Shown: one piece after another, positions 16,036 through 31,300 of the stretch
Layout of the letters: every line of letters starts with the position of its first letter
Position numbering within the stretch: the stretch's first letter is position 1
Source: Acholoe squamosa
Taxonomy: Eukaryota > Annelida > Polychaeta > Phyllodocida > Polynoidae
Length of the DNA stretch: 64,000 nucleotides
Assembly (NCBI GenBank): GCA_949317995.1
Contig: OX439049.1
Span: forward strand, 65,523,247-65,587,246
Direction of reading: 5' to 3'
The notes under the pieces: generated by a model
Database searches by the model: none
Seen by the model: the letters and a program-made list of their open reading frames with translations, nothing else
Told to the model about the DNA's origin: nothing
Position numbers and translations under genes: made by a program

Positions 16036-19000
16036 ATGAGTGCATCATACCTAGGGGTGCATCATACCTACGAGTGCATCATACCTACGAGTGCATCATA
16101 CCTAGTAGTGCATCATACCTACGAGTGCATCATACCTAGGAGTGCATCATACCTAGTAGTGCATCATACCTACGAGTGCATCATACCTACGAGTGCATCA
16201 TACCTAGGAGTGCATCGTACCTAGGGGTGCATCATACCTACGAGTGCATCATACCTAGGAGTGCATCATACCTAGGAGTGCCTCATACCTAGGGGTGCAT
16301 CATACCTAGTAGTGCATCATACCTACGAGTGCATCATACCTACGAGTGCATCATACCTACGAGTGCATCATACCTAGGGGTGCATCATACCTACGAGTGC
16401 ATCATACCTACGAGTGCATCATACCTAGGAGTGCCTCGTACCTAGGAGTGCATCATACCTACGAGTGCATCATACCTAGGGGTGCATCATACCTACGAGT
16501 GCATCATACCTAGGAGTGCCTCATACCTAGGGGTGCATCATACCTAGGAGTGCCTCATACCTAGGAGTGCCTCATACCTAGGAGTGCATCATACCTAGGA
16601 GTGCCTCATACCTAGGAGTGCATCATACCTATGAGTGCATCATACCTAGGAGTGCCTCATACCTAGGAGTGCATCATACCTACGAGTGCATCATACCTAG
16701 GAGTGCCTCATACCTAGGAGTGCATCATACCTAGGAGTGCATCATACCTAGGAGTGCATCATACCTACGAGTGCCTCATACCTAGGAGTGCCTCATACCT
16801 ACGAGTGCATCATACCTACGAGTGCATCATACCTAGGAGTGCCTCATACCTAGGAGTGCATCATACCTACGAGTGCATCATACCTACGAGTGCATCATAC
16901 CTACGAGTGCATCGTACCTAGGAGTGCAGCATATCTAGGAGTGCATCATACCTAGGAGTGCATATACCTAGGGGTGCATCATACCTAGGAGTGCCTCATA
17001 CCTACGAGTGCATCATACCTACGAGTGCATCATACCTAGGAGTGCATCATACCTACGAGTGCATCATACGTAGGAGTGCCTCGTACCTAGGAGTGCATCA
17101 TACCTAGGAGTGCCTCATACCTAGGGGTGCATCATACCTAGGAGTGCATCATACCTAGGAGTGCATCATACCTAGGAGTGCATCATACGTAGGAGTGCAT
17201 CATACCTAGGAGTGCCTCATACCTAGGAGTGCATCATACCTAGGAGTGCCTCATACCTACAAGTGCATCATACCTAGGAGTGCATCATACCTAGGAGTGC
17301 ATCATACCTAGTAGTGCATCATACCTAGGAGTGCATCATACCTACGAGTGCATCATACCTAGGGGTGCATCATACCTACGAGTGCATCATACCTAGGAGT
17401 GCCTCATACCTAGGGGTGCATCATACCTAGGGGTGCATCATACCTACGAGTGCATCATACCTAGGAGTGCCTCATACCTAGGGGTGCATCATACCTAGGG
17501 GTGCATCATACCTAGGAGTGCCTCGTACCTAGGAGTGCATATACCTAGGAGTGCATCATACCTAGCAGTGCCTCGTACCTAGGAGTGCATCATACCTAGG
17601 AGTGCATCATACCTAGGAGTGCATCATACCTAGGAGTGCATCATACCTAGGGGTGCATCATACCTAGGAGTGCCTCATACATAGGAGTGCCTCATACCTA
17701 GGAGTGCATCATACCTAGGAGTGCATCATACGTAGGAGTGCCTCGTACCTAGGAGTGCATATACCTAGGAGTGCCTCATACCTAGGAGTGCATCGTACCT
17801 AGGAGTGCATCATACGTAGGAGTGCCTCGTACCTAGGAGTGCATCATACCTACGAGTGCATCATACGTAGGAGTGCATCATATGTAGGAGTGCATCATAC
17901 GTAGGAGTGCATCATACGTAGGAGTGCATCATGCATATGAGTGCATCATACCTAGGGGCGCATCATACCTAGGGGTGCATCATACCTAGGAGTGCCTCGT
18001 ACCTAGGAGTGCATCATACCTACGAGTGCATCATACCTACGAGTGCATCATACGTAGGAGTGCATCATACCTACGAGTGCCTCATACCTACGAGTGCATC
18101 GTACCTACGAGTGCATCATACCTACGAGTGCATCATACCTAGGAGTGCATCATACCTAGGAGTGCATCATACCTACGAGTGCCTCATACCTACGAGTGCA
18201 TCATACCTACGAGTGCATCATACCTAGGAGTGCATCATACCTAGGAGTGCCTTGTACCTAGGAGTGCATATACCTAGGAGTGCCTCATACCTAGGAGTGC
18301 ATCGTACCTAGGAGTGCATCATACATAGGAGTGCCCCGTACCTAGGAGTGCATATACCTAGGAGTGCATCATACCTAGGAGTGCCTCGTACCTAGGAGTG
18401 CATCATACCTACGAGTGCATCATACCTAGGAGTGCATCATACGTAGGATTGCATCATACCTAGGAGTGCCTCATACCTAGGAGTGCCTCATACCTAGGAG
18501 TGCCTCATACCTAGGAGTGCCTCATACCTAGGAGTGCCTCATACCTAGGGGTGCATCATACCTACGAGTGCATCATACCTACGAGTGCATCATACCTAGG
18601 GGTGCCTCATACCTAGGGGTGCATCATACCTACGAGTGCATCATACCTACGAGTGCATCATACCTACGAGTGCATCATACCTAGGAGTGCATCATACCTA
18701 CGAGTGCATCATACCTAGGGGTGCATCATACCTAGGAGTGCATCATACCTAGTAGTGCCTCATACCTAGGAGTGCCTCATACCTAGGGGTGCATCATACC
18801 TACGAGTGCATCATACCTACGAGTGCATCATACCTACGAGTGCATCATACCTAGGAGTGCATCATACGTAGGAGTGCATCATACCTAGGAGTGCCTCATA
18901 CCTAGGAGTGCATCATACCTAGGAGTGCCTCATACCTAAAAGTGCATCATACCTAGGAGTGCATCATACCTAGGAGTGCATCATACCTAGTAGTGCATCA

Positions 19001-22000
19001 TACCTAGGAGTGCATCATACCTACGAGTGCATCATACCTAGGGGTGCATCATACCTAGGAGTGCATCATACCTAGTAGTGCATCATACCTAGCAGTGCCT
19101 CATACCTACAAGTGCATCATACCTAGGAGTGCATCATACCTAGGGGTGCATCATACCTAGGAGTGCCTCATACCTACGAGTGCATCATACCTAGGAGTGC
19201 ATCATACCTAGGAGTGCCTCATACCTAGGAGTGCATCATACCTAGGAGTGCATCATACCTAGGAGTGCATCATACGTAGGAGTGCCTCGTACCTAGGAGT
19301 GCATATACCTAGGAGTGCATCATACCTAGGAGTGCATCATACCTAGGGGTGCATCATACCTAGGAGTGCATCATACCTACGAGTGCATCATACCTACGAG
19401 TGCATCATACCTAGGAGTGCATCATACCTAGGAATGCATCATACCTACGAGTGCATCATACCTACGAGTGCATCATACCTACGAGTGCATCATACCTAGG
19501 GGTGCATCATACCTACGAGTGCATCATACCTAGGAGTGCATCATATCTACGAGTGCATCATACCTAGGGGTGCATCATACCTAGGAGTGCCTCATACCCA
19601 GGAGTGCATCATACCTAGGAGTGCATCATACCTAGGAGTGCATCATACGTAGGAGTGCATCATACGTAGGAGTACATCATACCTAGGGGTGCATCATACC
19701 TAGGGGTGCATCATACCTAGGAGTGCCTCATACCTAGGAGTGCATCATACCTAGGAGTGCATCATACCTAGGAGTGCATCATACCTAGGAGTGCCTCGTA
19801 CCTAGTAGTGCATATACCTAGGAGTGCCTCATACCTAGGAGTGCATCGTACCTAGGAGTGCATCATACCTAGGAGTGCATCATACCTACGAGTGCATCAT
19901 ACCTAGGGGTGCATCATACCTACGAGTGCATCATACCTAGGGGTGCATCATACCTACGAGTGCATCATACCTAGGAGTGCCTCATACCTAGGGGTGCATC
20001 ATACCTACGAGTGCATCATACCTAGGAGTGCATCATACCTATGAGTGCATCATACCTAGGGGTGCATCATACCTACGAGTGCATCATACCTACGAGTGCA
20101 TCATACCTAGTAGTGCATCATACCTACGAGTGCATCATACCTAGGAGTGCATCATACCTAGTAGTGCATCATACCTACGAGTGCATCATACCTACGAGTG
20201 CATCATACCTAGGAGTGCATCGTACCTAGGGGTGCATCATACCTACGAGTGCATCATACCTAGGAGTGCATCATACCTAGGAGTGCCTCATACCTAGGGG
20301 TGCATCATACCTAGTAGTGCATCATACCTACGAGTGCATCATACCTACGAGTGCATCATACCTAGGAGTGCATCATACCTAGGGGTGCATCATACCTACG
20401 AGTGCATCATACCTAGGAGTGCATCATACCTAGGAGTGCCTCGTACCTAGGAGTGCATCATACCTACGAGTGCATCATACCTAGGGGTGCATCATACCTA
20501 CGAGTGCATCATACCTAGGAGTGCCTCATACCTAGGGGTGCATCATACCTAGGAGTGCCTCATACCTAGGAGTGCCTCATACCCAGGAGTGCCTCATACC
20601 TAGGAGTGCCTCATACCTAGGAGTGCATCATACCTACGAGTGCATCATACCTACGAGTGCCTCATACCTAGGAGTGCATCATACCTACGAGTGCATCATA
20701 CCTAGGAGTGCCTCATACCTAGGAGTGCATCATACCTAGGAGTGCATCATACCTAGGAGTGCATCATACCTACGAGTGCCTCCTACCTATGAGTGCATCA
20801 TACCTACGAGTGCCTCATACCTACGAGTGCATCATACCTACGAGTGCATCATACCTAGGAGTGCATCATACCTAGGAGTGCATCGTACCTAGGAGTGCAT
20901 CATACCTAGGAGTGCATCATACCTAGGAGTGCATATACCTAGGGGTGCATCATACCTAGGAGTGCCTCATACCTACGAGTGCATCATACCTACGAGTGCA
21001 TCATACCTAGGAGTGCATCATACCTAGGAGTGCATCATACGTAGGAGTGCCTCGTACCTAGGAGTGCATCATACCTAGGAGTGCCTCATACCTAGGGGTG
21101 CATCATACCTAGGAGTCCATCATACCTAGGAGTGCATCATACCTAGGAGTGCATCATACGTAGGAGTGCATCATACCTAGGAGTGCCTCATACCTAGGAG
21201 TGCATCATACCTAGGAGTGCCTCATACCTACAAGTGCATCATACCTAGGAGTGCATCATACCTAGGAGTGCATCATACCTAGTAGTGCATCATACCTAGG
21301 AGTGCATCATACCTACGAGTGCATCATACCTAGGGGTGCATCATACCTACGAGTGCATCATACCTAGGAGTGCCTCATACCTAGGGGTGCATCATACCTA
21401 GGGGTGCATCATACCTACGAGTGCATCATACCTAGGAGTGCCTCATACCTAGGGGTGCATCATACCTAGGGGTGCATCATACCTAGGAGTGCCTCGTACC
21501 TAGGAGTGCATATACCTAGGAGTGCATCATACCTAGCAGTGCCTCGTACCTAGGAGTGCATCATACCTAGGAGTGCATCATACCTAGGAGTGCATCATAC
21601 CTAGGAGTGCATCATACCTAGGGGTGCATCATACCTAGGAGTGCCTCATACCTAGGAGTGCCTCATACCTAGGAGTGCATCATACCTAGGAGTGCATCAT
21701 ACGTAGGAGTGCCTCGTACCTAGGAGTGCATATACCTAGGAGTGCCTCATACCTAGGAGTGCATCGTACCTAGGAGTGCATCATACGTAGGAGTGCCTCG
21801 TACCTAGGAGTGCATCATACCTACGAGTGCATCATACGTAGGAGTGCATCATATGGAGGAGTGCATCATACGTAGGAGTGCATCATACGTAGGAGTGCAT
21901 CATGCATATGAGTGCATCATACCTAGGGGCGCATCATACCTAGGGGTGCATCATACCTAGGAGTGCCTCGTACCTAGGAGTGCATCATACCTACGAGTGC

Positions 22001-25000
22001 ATCATACCTACGAGTGCATCATACGTAGGAGTGCATCATACCTACGAGTGCCTCATACCTACGAGTGCATCGTACCTACGAGTGCATCATACCTACGAGT
22101 GCATCATACCTAGGAGTGCATCATACCTACGAGTGCATCATACCTATGAGTGCCTCATACCTACGAGTGCATCATACCTACGAGTGCATCATACCTAGGA
22201 GTGCATCATACCTAGGAGTGCCTTGTACCTAGGAGTGCATATACCTAGGAGTGCCTCATACCTAGGAGTGCATCGTACCTAGGAGTGCATCATACATAGG
22301 AGTGCCCCGTACCTAGGAGTGCATATACCTAGGAGTGCATCATACCTAGGAGTGCCTCGTACCTAGGAGTGCATCATACCTACGAGTGCATCATACCTAG
22401 GAGTGCATCATACGTAGGATTGCATCATACCTAGGAGTGCCTCATACCTAGGAGTGCCTCATACCTAGGAGTGCCTCATACCTAGGAGTGCCTCATACCT
22501 AGGGGTGCATCATACCTACGAGTGCATCATACCTACGAGTGCATCATACCTACGAGTGCATCATACCTAGGAGTGCATCATACGTAGGAGTGCATCATAC
22601 CTAGGAGTGCCTCATACCTAGGAGTGCATCATACCTAGGAGTGCCTCATACCTACAAGTGCATCATACCTAGGAGTGCATCATACCTAGGAGTGCATCAT
22701 ACCTAGTAGTGCATCATACCTAGGAGTGCATCATACCTACGAGTGCATCATACCTAGGGGTGCATCATACCTAGGAGTGCATCATACCTAGTAGTGCATC
22801 ATACCTAGCAGTGCCTCATACCTACAAGTGCATCATACCTAGGAGTGCATCATACCTAGGGGTGCATCATACCTAGGAGTGCCTCATACCTACGAGTGCA
22901 TCATACCTAGGAGTGCATCATACCTAGGAGTGCCTCATACCTAGGAGTGCATCATACCTAGGAGTGCATCATACCTAGGAGTGCATCATACGTAGGAGTG
23001 CCTCGTACCTAGGAGTGCATATACCTAGGAGTGCATCATACCTAGGAGTGCATCATACCTAGGGGTGCATCATACCTAGGAGTGCATCATACCTACGAGT
23101 GCATCATACCTACGAGTGCATCATACCTAGGAGTGCATCATACCTAGGAATGCATCATACCTACGAGTGCATCGTACCTACGAGTGCATCATACCTACGA
23201 GTGCATCATACCTAGGGGTGCATCATACCTACGAGTGCATCATACCTACGAGTGCATCATACCTACGAGTGCATCATACCTAGGGGTGCATCATACCTAG
23301 GAGTGCCTCATACCTAGGAGTGCATCATACCTAGGAGTGCATCATACCTAGGAGTGCATCATACGTAGGAGTGCATCATACGTAGGAGTACATCATACCT
23401 AGGGGTGCATCATACCTAGGGGTGCATCATACCTAGGAGTGCCTCATACCTAGGAGTGCATCATACCTAGGAGTGCATCATACCTAGGAGTGCATCATAC
23501 CTAGGAGTGCCTCGTACCTAGTAGTGCATATACATAGGAGTGCCTCATACCTAGGAGTGCATCGTACCTAGGAGTGCATCATACCTAGGAGTGCATCATA
23601 CCTACGAGTGCATCATACCTAGGGGTGCATCATACCTACGAGTGCATCATACCTAGGGGTGCATCATACCTACGAGTGCATCATACCTAGGAGTGCCTCA
23701 TACCTAGGGGTGCATCATACCTACGAGTGCATCATACCTAGGAGTGCATCATACCTACGAGTGCATCATACCTAGGGGTGCATCATACCTACGAGTGCAT
23801 CATACCTACGAGTGCATCATACCTAGTAGTGCATCATACCTACGAGTGCATCATACCTAGTAGTGCATCATACCTAGTAGTGCATCATACCTACGAGTGC
23901 ATCATACCTACGAGTGCATCATACCTAGGAGTGCATCGTACCTAGGGGTGCATCATACCTACGAGTGCATCATACCTAGGAGTGCATCATACCTAGGAGT
24001 GCCTCATACCTAGGGGTGCATCATACCTAGTAGTGCATCATACCTACGAGTGCATCATACCTACGAGTGCATCATACCTAGGAGTGCATCATACCTAGGG
24101 GTGCATCATACCTACGAGTGCATCATACCTAGGAGTGCATCATACCTAGGAGTGCCTCATACCTAGGGGTGCATCATACCTAGGAGTGCCTCATACCTAG
24201 GAGTGCATCATACCTAGGAGTGCATATACCTAGGAGTGCATCATACCTAGCAGTGCCTCGTACCTAGGAGTGCATCATACCTACGAGTGCATCATACCTA
24301 GGGGTGCATCATACCTATGAGTGCATCATACCTAGGAGTGCCTCATACCTAGGGGTGCATCATACCTAGGAGTGCCTCATACCTAGGAGTGCCTCATACC
24401 TAGGAGTGCATCATACCTAGGAGTGCCTCATACCTAGGAGTGCATCATACCTACGAGTGCATCATACCTAGGAGTGCCTCATACCTAGGAGTGCATCATA
24501 CCTACGAGTGCATCATACCTAGGAGTGCCTCATACCTAGGAGTGCATCATACCTAGGAGTGCATCATACCTAGGAGTGCATCATACCTACGAGTGCCTCA
24601 TACCTAGGAGTGCCTCATACCTACGAGTGCATCATACCTACGAGTGCATCATACCTAGGAGTGCATCATACCTAGGAGTGCATATACCTAGGGGTGCATC
24701 ATACCTAGGAGTGCCTCATACCTACGAGTGCATCATACCTACGAGTGCATCATACCTAGGAGTGCATCATACCTAGGAGTGCCTCATACCTACGAGTGCA
24801 TCATACCTACGAGTGCATCATACCTAGGAGTGCATCATACCTAGGAGTGCATCATACGTAGGAGTGCCTCGTACCTAGGAGTGCATCATACCTAGGAGTG
24901 CCTCATACCTAGGGGTGCATCATACCTAGGAGTGGATCATACCTAGGAGTGCATCATACCTAGGAGTGCATCATACGTAGGAGTGCATCATACCTAGGAG

Positions 25001-28000
25001 TGCCTCATACCTAGGAGTGCATCATACCTAGGAGTGCCTCATACCTACAAGTGCATCATACCTAGGAGTGCATCATACCTAGGAGTGCATCATACCTAGT
25101 AGTGCATCATACCTAGGAGTGCATCATACCTACGAGTGCATCATACCTAGGGGTGCATCATACCTACGAGTGCATCATACCTAGGAGTGCCTCATACCTA
25201 GGGGTGCATCATACCTAGGGGTGCATCATACCTAGGAGTGCCTCATACCTAGGAGTGCATCATACCTTGAAGTGCATCATACCTACGAGTGCATCATACC
25301 TAGGAGTGCATCATACGTAGGAGTGCATCATACCTAGGAATGCATCATACCTAGGAGTGCATCATACCTAGGAGTGCATCATACGTAGGAGTGCCTCGTA
25401 CCTAGGAGTGCATATACCTAGGAGTGCCTCATACCTAGGAGTGCATCGTACCTAGGAGTGCATCATACGTAGGAGTGCCTCGTACCTAGGAGTGCATATA
25501 CCTAGGAGTGCATCATACCTAGCAGTGCCTCATACCTACGAGTGCATCATACCTAGGAGTGCATCATACCTAGGGGTGCATCATACCTAGGAGTGCCTCA
25601 TACCTACGAGTGCATCATACCTAGGAGTGCATCATACCTAGGAGTGCCTCATACCTAGGAGTGCATCATACCTAGGAGTGCATCATACCTAGGAGTGCAT
25701 CATACGTAGGAGTGCCTCGTACCTAGGAGTGCATATACCTAGGAGTGCATCATACCTAGGAGTGCCTCATACCTAGGGGTGCATCATACCTAGGAGTGCA
25801 TCATACCTAGGGGTGCATCATACCTACGAGTGCATCATACCTACGAGTGCATCATACCTACGAGTGCATCATACCTAGGAGTGCATCATACCTAGGAATG
25901 CATCATACCTACGAGTGCATCGTACCTACGAGTGCATCATACCTACGAGTGCATCATACCTAGGGGTGCATCATACCTAGGAGTGCATCATACCTACGAG
26001 TGCATCATACCTACGAGTGCATCATACCTAGGGGTGCATCATACCTACGAGTGCCTCATACCTAGGAGTGCATCATACCTAGGAGTGCATCATACCTAGG
26101 AGTGCATCATACGTAGGAGTGCATCATACGTAGGAGTACATCATACCTAGGGGTGCATCATACCTAGGGGTGCATCATACCTAGGAGTGCCTCATACCTA
26201 GGAGTGCATCATACCTAGGAGTGCATCATACCTAGGAGTGCATCATACCTAGGAGTGCCTCGTACCTAGTAGTGCATATACCAAGGAGTGCCTCATACCT
26301 AGGAGTGCATCGTACCTAGGAGTGCATCATACCTAGGAGTGCATCATACCTACGAGTGCATCATACCAAGGGGTGCATCATACCTACGAGTGCATCATAC
26401 CTAGGGGTGCATCATACCTACGAGTGCATCATACCTAGGAGTGCCTCATACCTAGGGGTGCATCATACCTACGAGTGCATCATACCTAGGAGTGCATCAT
26501 ACCTACGAGTGCATCATACCTAGGGGTGCATCATACCTACGAGTGCATCATACCTAGGAGTGCATCATACCTAGTAGTGCATCATACCTACGAGTGCATC
26601 ATACCTAGGAGTGCATCATACCTAGTAGTGCATCATACCTACGAGTGCATCATACCTACGAGTGCATCATACCTAGGAGTGCATCATACCTAGGGGTGCA
26701 TCATACCTACGAGTGCATCATACCTAGGAGTGCATCATACCTAGGAGTGCCTCATACCTAGGGGTGCATCATACCTAGGAGTGCCTCATACCTAGGAGTG
26801 CATCATACCTAGGAGTGCATATACCTAGGAGTGCATCATACCTAGCAGTGCCTCGTACCTAGGAGTGCATCATACCTACGAGTGCATCATACCTAGGGGT
26901 GCATCATACCTACGAGTGCATCATACCTAGGAGTGCCTCATACCTAGGAGTGCATCATACCTAGGAGTGCCTCATACCTAGGAGTGCATCATACCTACGA
27001 GTGCATCATACCTAGGAGTGCCTCATACCTAGGAGTGCATCATACCTACGAGTGCATCATACCTAGGAGTGCCTCATACCTAGGAGTGCATCATACCTAG
27101 GAGTGCATCATACCTAGGAGTGCCTCATACCTAGGAGTGCCTCATACCTACGAGTGCATCATACCTACGAGTGCATCATACCTAGGAGTGCCTCATACCT
27201 AGGAGTGCATCATACCTACGAGTGCATCATACCTACGAGTGCATCATACCTAGGAGTGCATCGTACCTAGGAGTGCATCATACCTAGGAGTGCATCATAC
27301 CTAGGAGTGCATATACCTAGGGGTGCATCATACCTAGGAGTGCCTCATACCTAGGAGTGCCTCATACCTACGAGTGCATCATACCTAGGAGTGCCTCATA
27401 CCTACAAGTGCATCATACCTAGGAGTGCATCATACCTAGGAGTGCATCATACCTAGTAGTGCATCATACCTAGGAGTGCATCATACCTACGAGTGCATCA
27501 TACCTAGGGGTGCATCATACCTACGAGTGCATCATACCTAGGAGTGCCTCATACCTAGGAGTGCATCATACCTAGAAGTGCATCATACCTAGGAGTGCAT
27601 CATACCTAGAAGTGCATCATACCTACGAGTGCATCATACCTAGGAGTGCATCATACGTAGGAGTGCATCATACCTAGGAATGCATCATACCTAGGAGTGC
27701 ATCATACCTAGGAGTGCATCATACGTAGGAGTGCCTCGTACCTAGGAGTGCATATACCTAGGAGTGCCTCATACCTAGGAGTGCATCGTACCTAGGAGTG
27801 CATCATACGTAGGAGTGCCTCGTACCTAGGAGTGCATATACCTAGGAGTGCATCATACCTAGCAGTGCCTCATACCTACGAGTGCATCATACCTAGGAGT
27901 GCATCATACCTAGGGGTGCATCATACCTAGGAGTGCCTCATACCTACGAGTGCATCATACCTAGGAGTGCATCATACCTAGGAGTGCCTCATACCTAGGA

Positions 28001-28321
28001 GTGCATCATACCTAGGAGTGCATCATACCTAGGAGTGCATCATACGTAGGAGTGCCTCGTACCTAGGAGTGCATATACCTAGGAGTGCATCATACCTAGG
28101 AGTGCCTCGTACCTAGGGGTGCATCATACCTAGGAGTGCATCATACCTAGGGGTGCATCATACCTACGAGTGCATCATACCTACGAGTGCATCATACCTA
28201 CGAGTGCATCATACCTAGGAGTGCATCATACCTAGGAATGCATCATACCTACGAGTGCATCGTACCTACGAGTGCATCATACCTACGAGTGCATCATACC
28301 TACGAGTGCATCATACCTAGG

Positions 28322-31300
28322 GGTGCATCATACCTAGGAGTGCATCATACCTAGGAGTGCATCATACGTAGGAGTGCCTCGTACCTAGGAGTGCATATAC
28401 CTAGGAGTGCATCATACCTAGGAGTGCCTCATACCTAGGGGTGCATCATACCTAGGAGTGCATCATACCTAGGGGTGCATCATACCTACGAGTGCATCAT
28501 ACCTACGAGTGCATCATACCTACGAGTGCATCATACCTAGGAGTGCATCATACCTAGGAATGCATCATACCTACGAGTGCATCGTACCTACGAGTGCATC
28601 ATACCTACGAGTGCATCATACCTAGGGGTGCATCATACCTAGGAGTGCATCATACCTACGAGTGCATCATACCTACGAGTGCATCATACCTAGGGGTGCA
28701 TCATACCTACGAGTGCCTCATACCTAGGAGTGCATCATACCTAGGAGTGCATCATACCTAGGAGTGCATCATACGTAGGAGTGCATCATACGTAGGAGTA
28801 CATCATACCTAGGGGTGCATCATACCTAGGGGTGCATCATACCTAGGAGTGCCTCATACCTAGGAGTGCATCATACCTAGGAGTGCATCATACCTAGGAG
28901 TGCATCATACCTAGGAGTGCCTCGTACCTAGTAGTGCATATACCAAGGAGTGCCTCATACCTAGGAGTGCATCGTACCTAGGAGTGCATCATACCTAGGA
29001 GTGCATCATACCTACGAGTGCATCATACCAAGGGGTGCATCATACCTACGAGTGCATCATACCTAGGGGTGCATCATACCTACGAGTGCATCATACCTAG
29101 GAGTGCCTCATACCTAGGGGTGCATCATACCTACGAGTGCATCATACCTAGGAGTGCATCATACCTACGAGTGCATCATACCTAGGGGTGCATCATACCT
29201 ACGAGTGCATCATACCTAGGAGTGCATCATACCTAGTAGTGCATCATACCTACGAGTGCATCATACCTAGGAGTGCATCATACCTAGTAGTGCATCATAC
29301 CTACGAGTGCATCATACCTACGAGTGCATCATACCTAGGAGTGCATCATACCTAGGGGTGCATCATACCTACGAGTGCATCATACCTAGGAGTGCATCAT
29401 ACCTAGGAGTGCCTCATACCTAGGGGTGCATCATACCTAGGAGTGCCTCATACCTAGGAGTGCATCATACCTAGGAGTGCATATACCTAGGAGTGCATCA
29501 TACCTAGCAGTGCCTCGTACCTAGGAGTGCATCATACCTACGAGTGCATCATACCTAGGGGTGCATCATACCTACGAGTGCATCATACCTAGGAGTGCCT
29601 CATACCTAGGAGTGCATCATACCTAGGAGTGCCTCATACCTAGGAGTGCATCATACCTACGAGTGCATCATACCTAGGAGTGCCTCATACCTAGGAGTGC
29701 ATCATACCTACGAGTGCATCATACCTAGGAGTGCCTCATACCTAGGAGTGCATCATACCTAGGAGTGCATCATACCTAGGAGTGCCTCATACCTAGGAGT
29801 GCCTCATACCTACGAGTGCATCATACCTACGAGTGCATCATACCTAGGAGTGCCTCATACCTAGGAGTGCATCATACCTACGAGTGCATCATACCTACGA
29901 GTGCATCATACCTAGGAGTGCATCGTACCTAGGAGTGCATCATACCTAGGAGTGCATCATACCTAGGAGTGCATATACCTAGGGGTGCATCATACCTAGG
30001 AGTGCCTCATACCTAGGAGTGCCTCATACCTACGAGTGCATCATACCTAGGAGTGCCTCATACCTACAAGTGCATCATACCTAGGAGTGCATCATACCTA
30101 GGAGTGCATCATACCTAGTAGTGCATCATACCTAGGAGTGCATCATACCTACGAGTGCATCATACCTAGGGGTGCATCATACCTACGAGTGCATCATACC
30201 TAGGAGTGCCTCATACCTAGGAGTGCATCATACCTAGAAGTGCATCATACCTAGGAGTGCATCATACCTAGAAGTGCATCATACCTACGAGTGCATCATA
30301 CCTAGGAGTGCATCATACGTAGGAGTGCATCATACCTAGGAATGCATCATACCTAGGAGTGCATCATACCTAGGAGTGCATCATACGTAGGAGTGCCTCG
30401 TACCTAGGAGTGCATATACCTAGGAGTGCCTCATACCTAGGAGTGCATCGTACCTAGGAGTGCATCATACGTAGGAGTGCCTCGTACCTAGGAGTGCATA
30501 TACCTAGGAGTGCATCATACCTAGCAGTGCCTCATACCTACGAGTGCATCATACCTAGGAGTGCATCATACCTAGGGGTGCATCATACCTAGGAGTGCCT
30601 CATACCTACGAGTGCATCATACCTAGGAGTGCATCATACCTAGGAGTGCCTCATACCTAGGAGTGCATCATACCTAGGAGTGCATCATACCTAGGAGTGC
30701 ATCATACGTAGGAGTGCCTCGTACCTAGGAGTGCATATACCTAGGAGTGCATCATACCTAGGAGTGCCTCGTACCTAGGGGTGCATCATACCTAGGAGTG
30801 CATCATACCTAGGGGTGCATCATACCTACGAGTGCATCATACCTACGAGTGCATCATACCTACGAGTGCATCATACCTAGGAGTGCATCATACCTAGGAA
30901 TGCATCATACCTACGAGTGCATCGTACCTACGAGTGCATCATACCTACGAGTGCATCATACCTAGGGGTGCATCATACCTAGGAGTGCATCATACCTACG
31001 AGTGCATCATACCTACGAGTGCATCATACCTAGGGGTGCATCATACCTACGAGTGCCTCATACCTAGGAGTGCATCATACCTAGGAGTGCATCATACCTA
31101 GGAGTGCATCATACGTAGGAGTGCATCATACGTAGGAGTACATCATACCTAGGGGTGCATCATACCTAGGGGTGCATCATACCTAGGAGTGCCTCATACC
31201 TAGGAGTGCATCATACCTAGGAGTGCATCATACCTAGGAGTGCATCATACCTAGGAGTGCCTCGTACCTAGTAGTGCATATACCAAGGAGTGCCTCATAC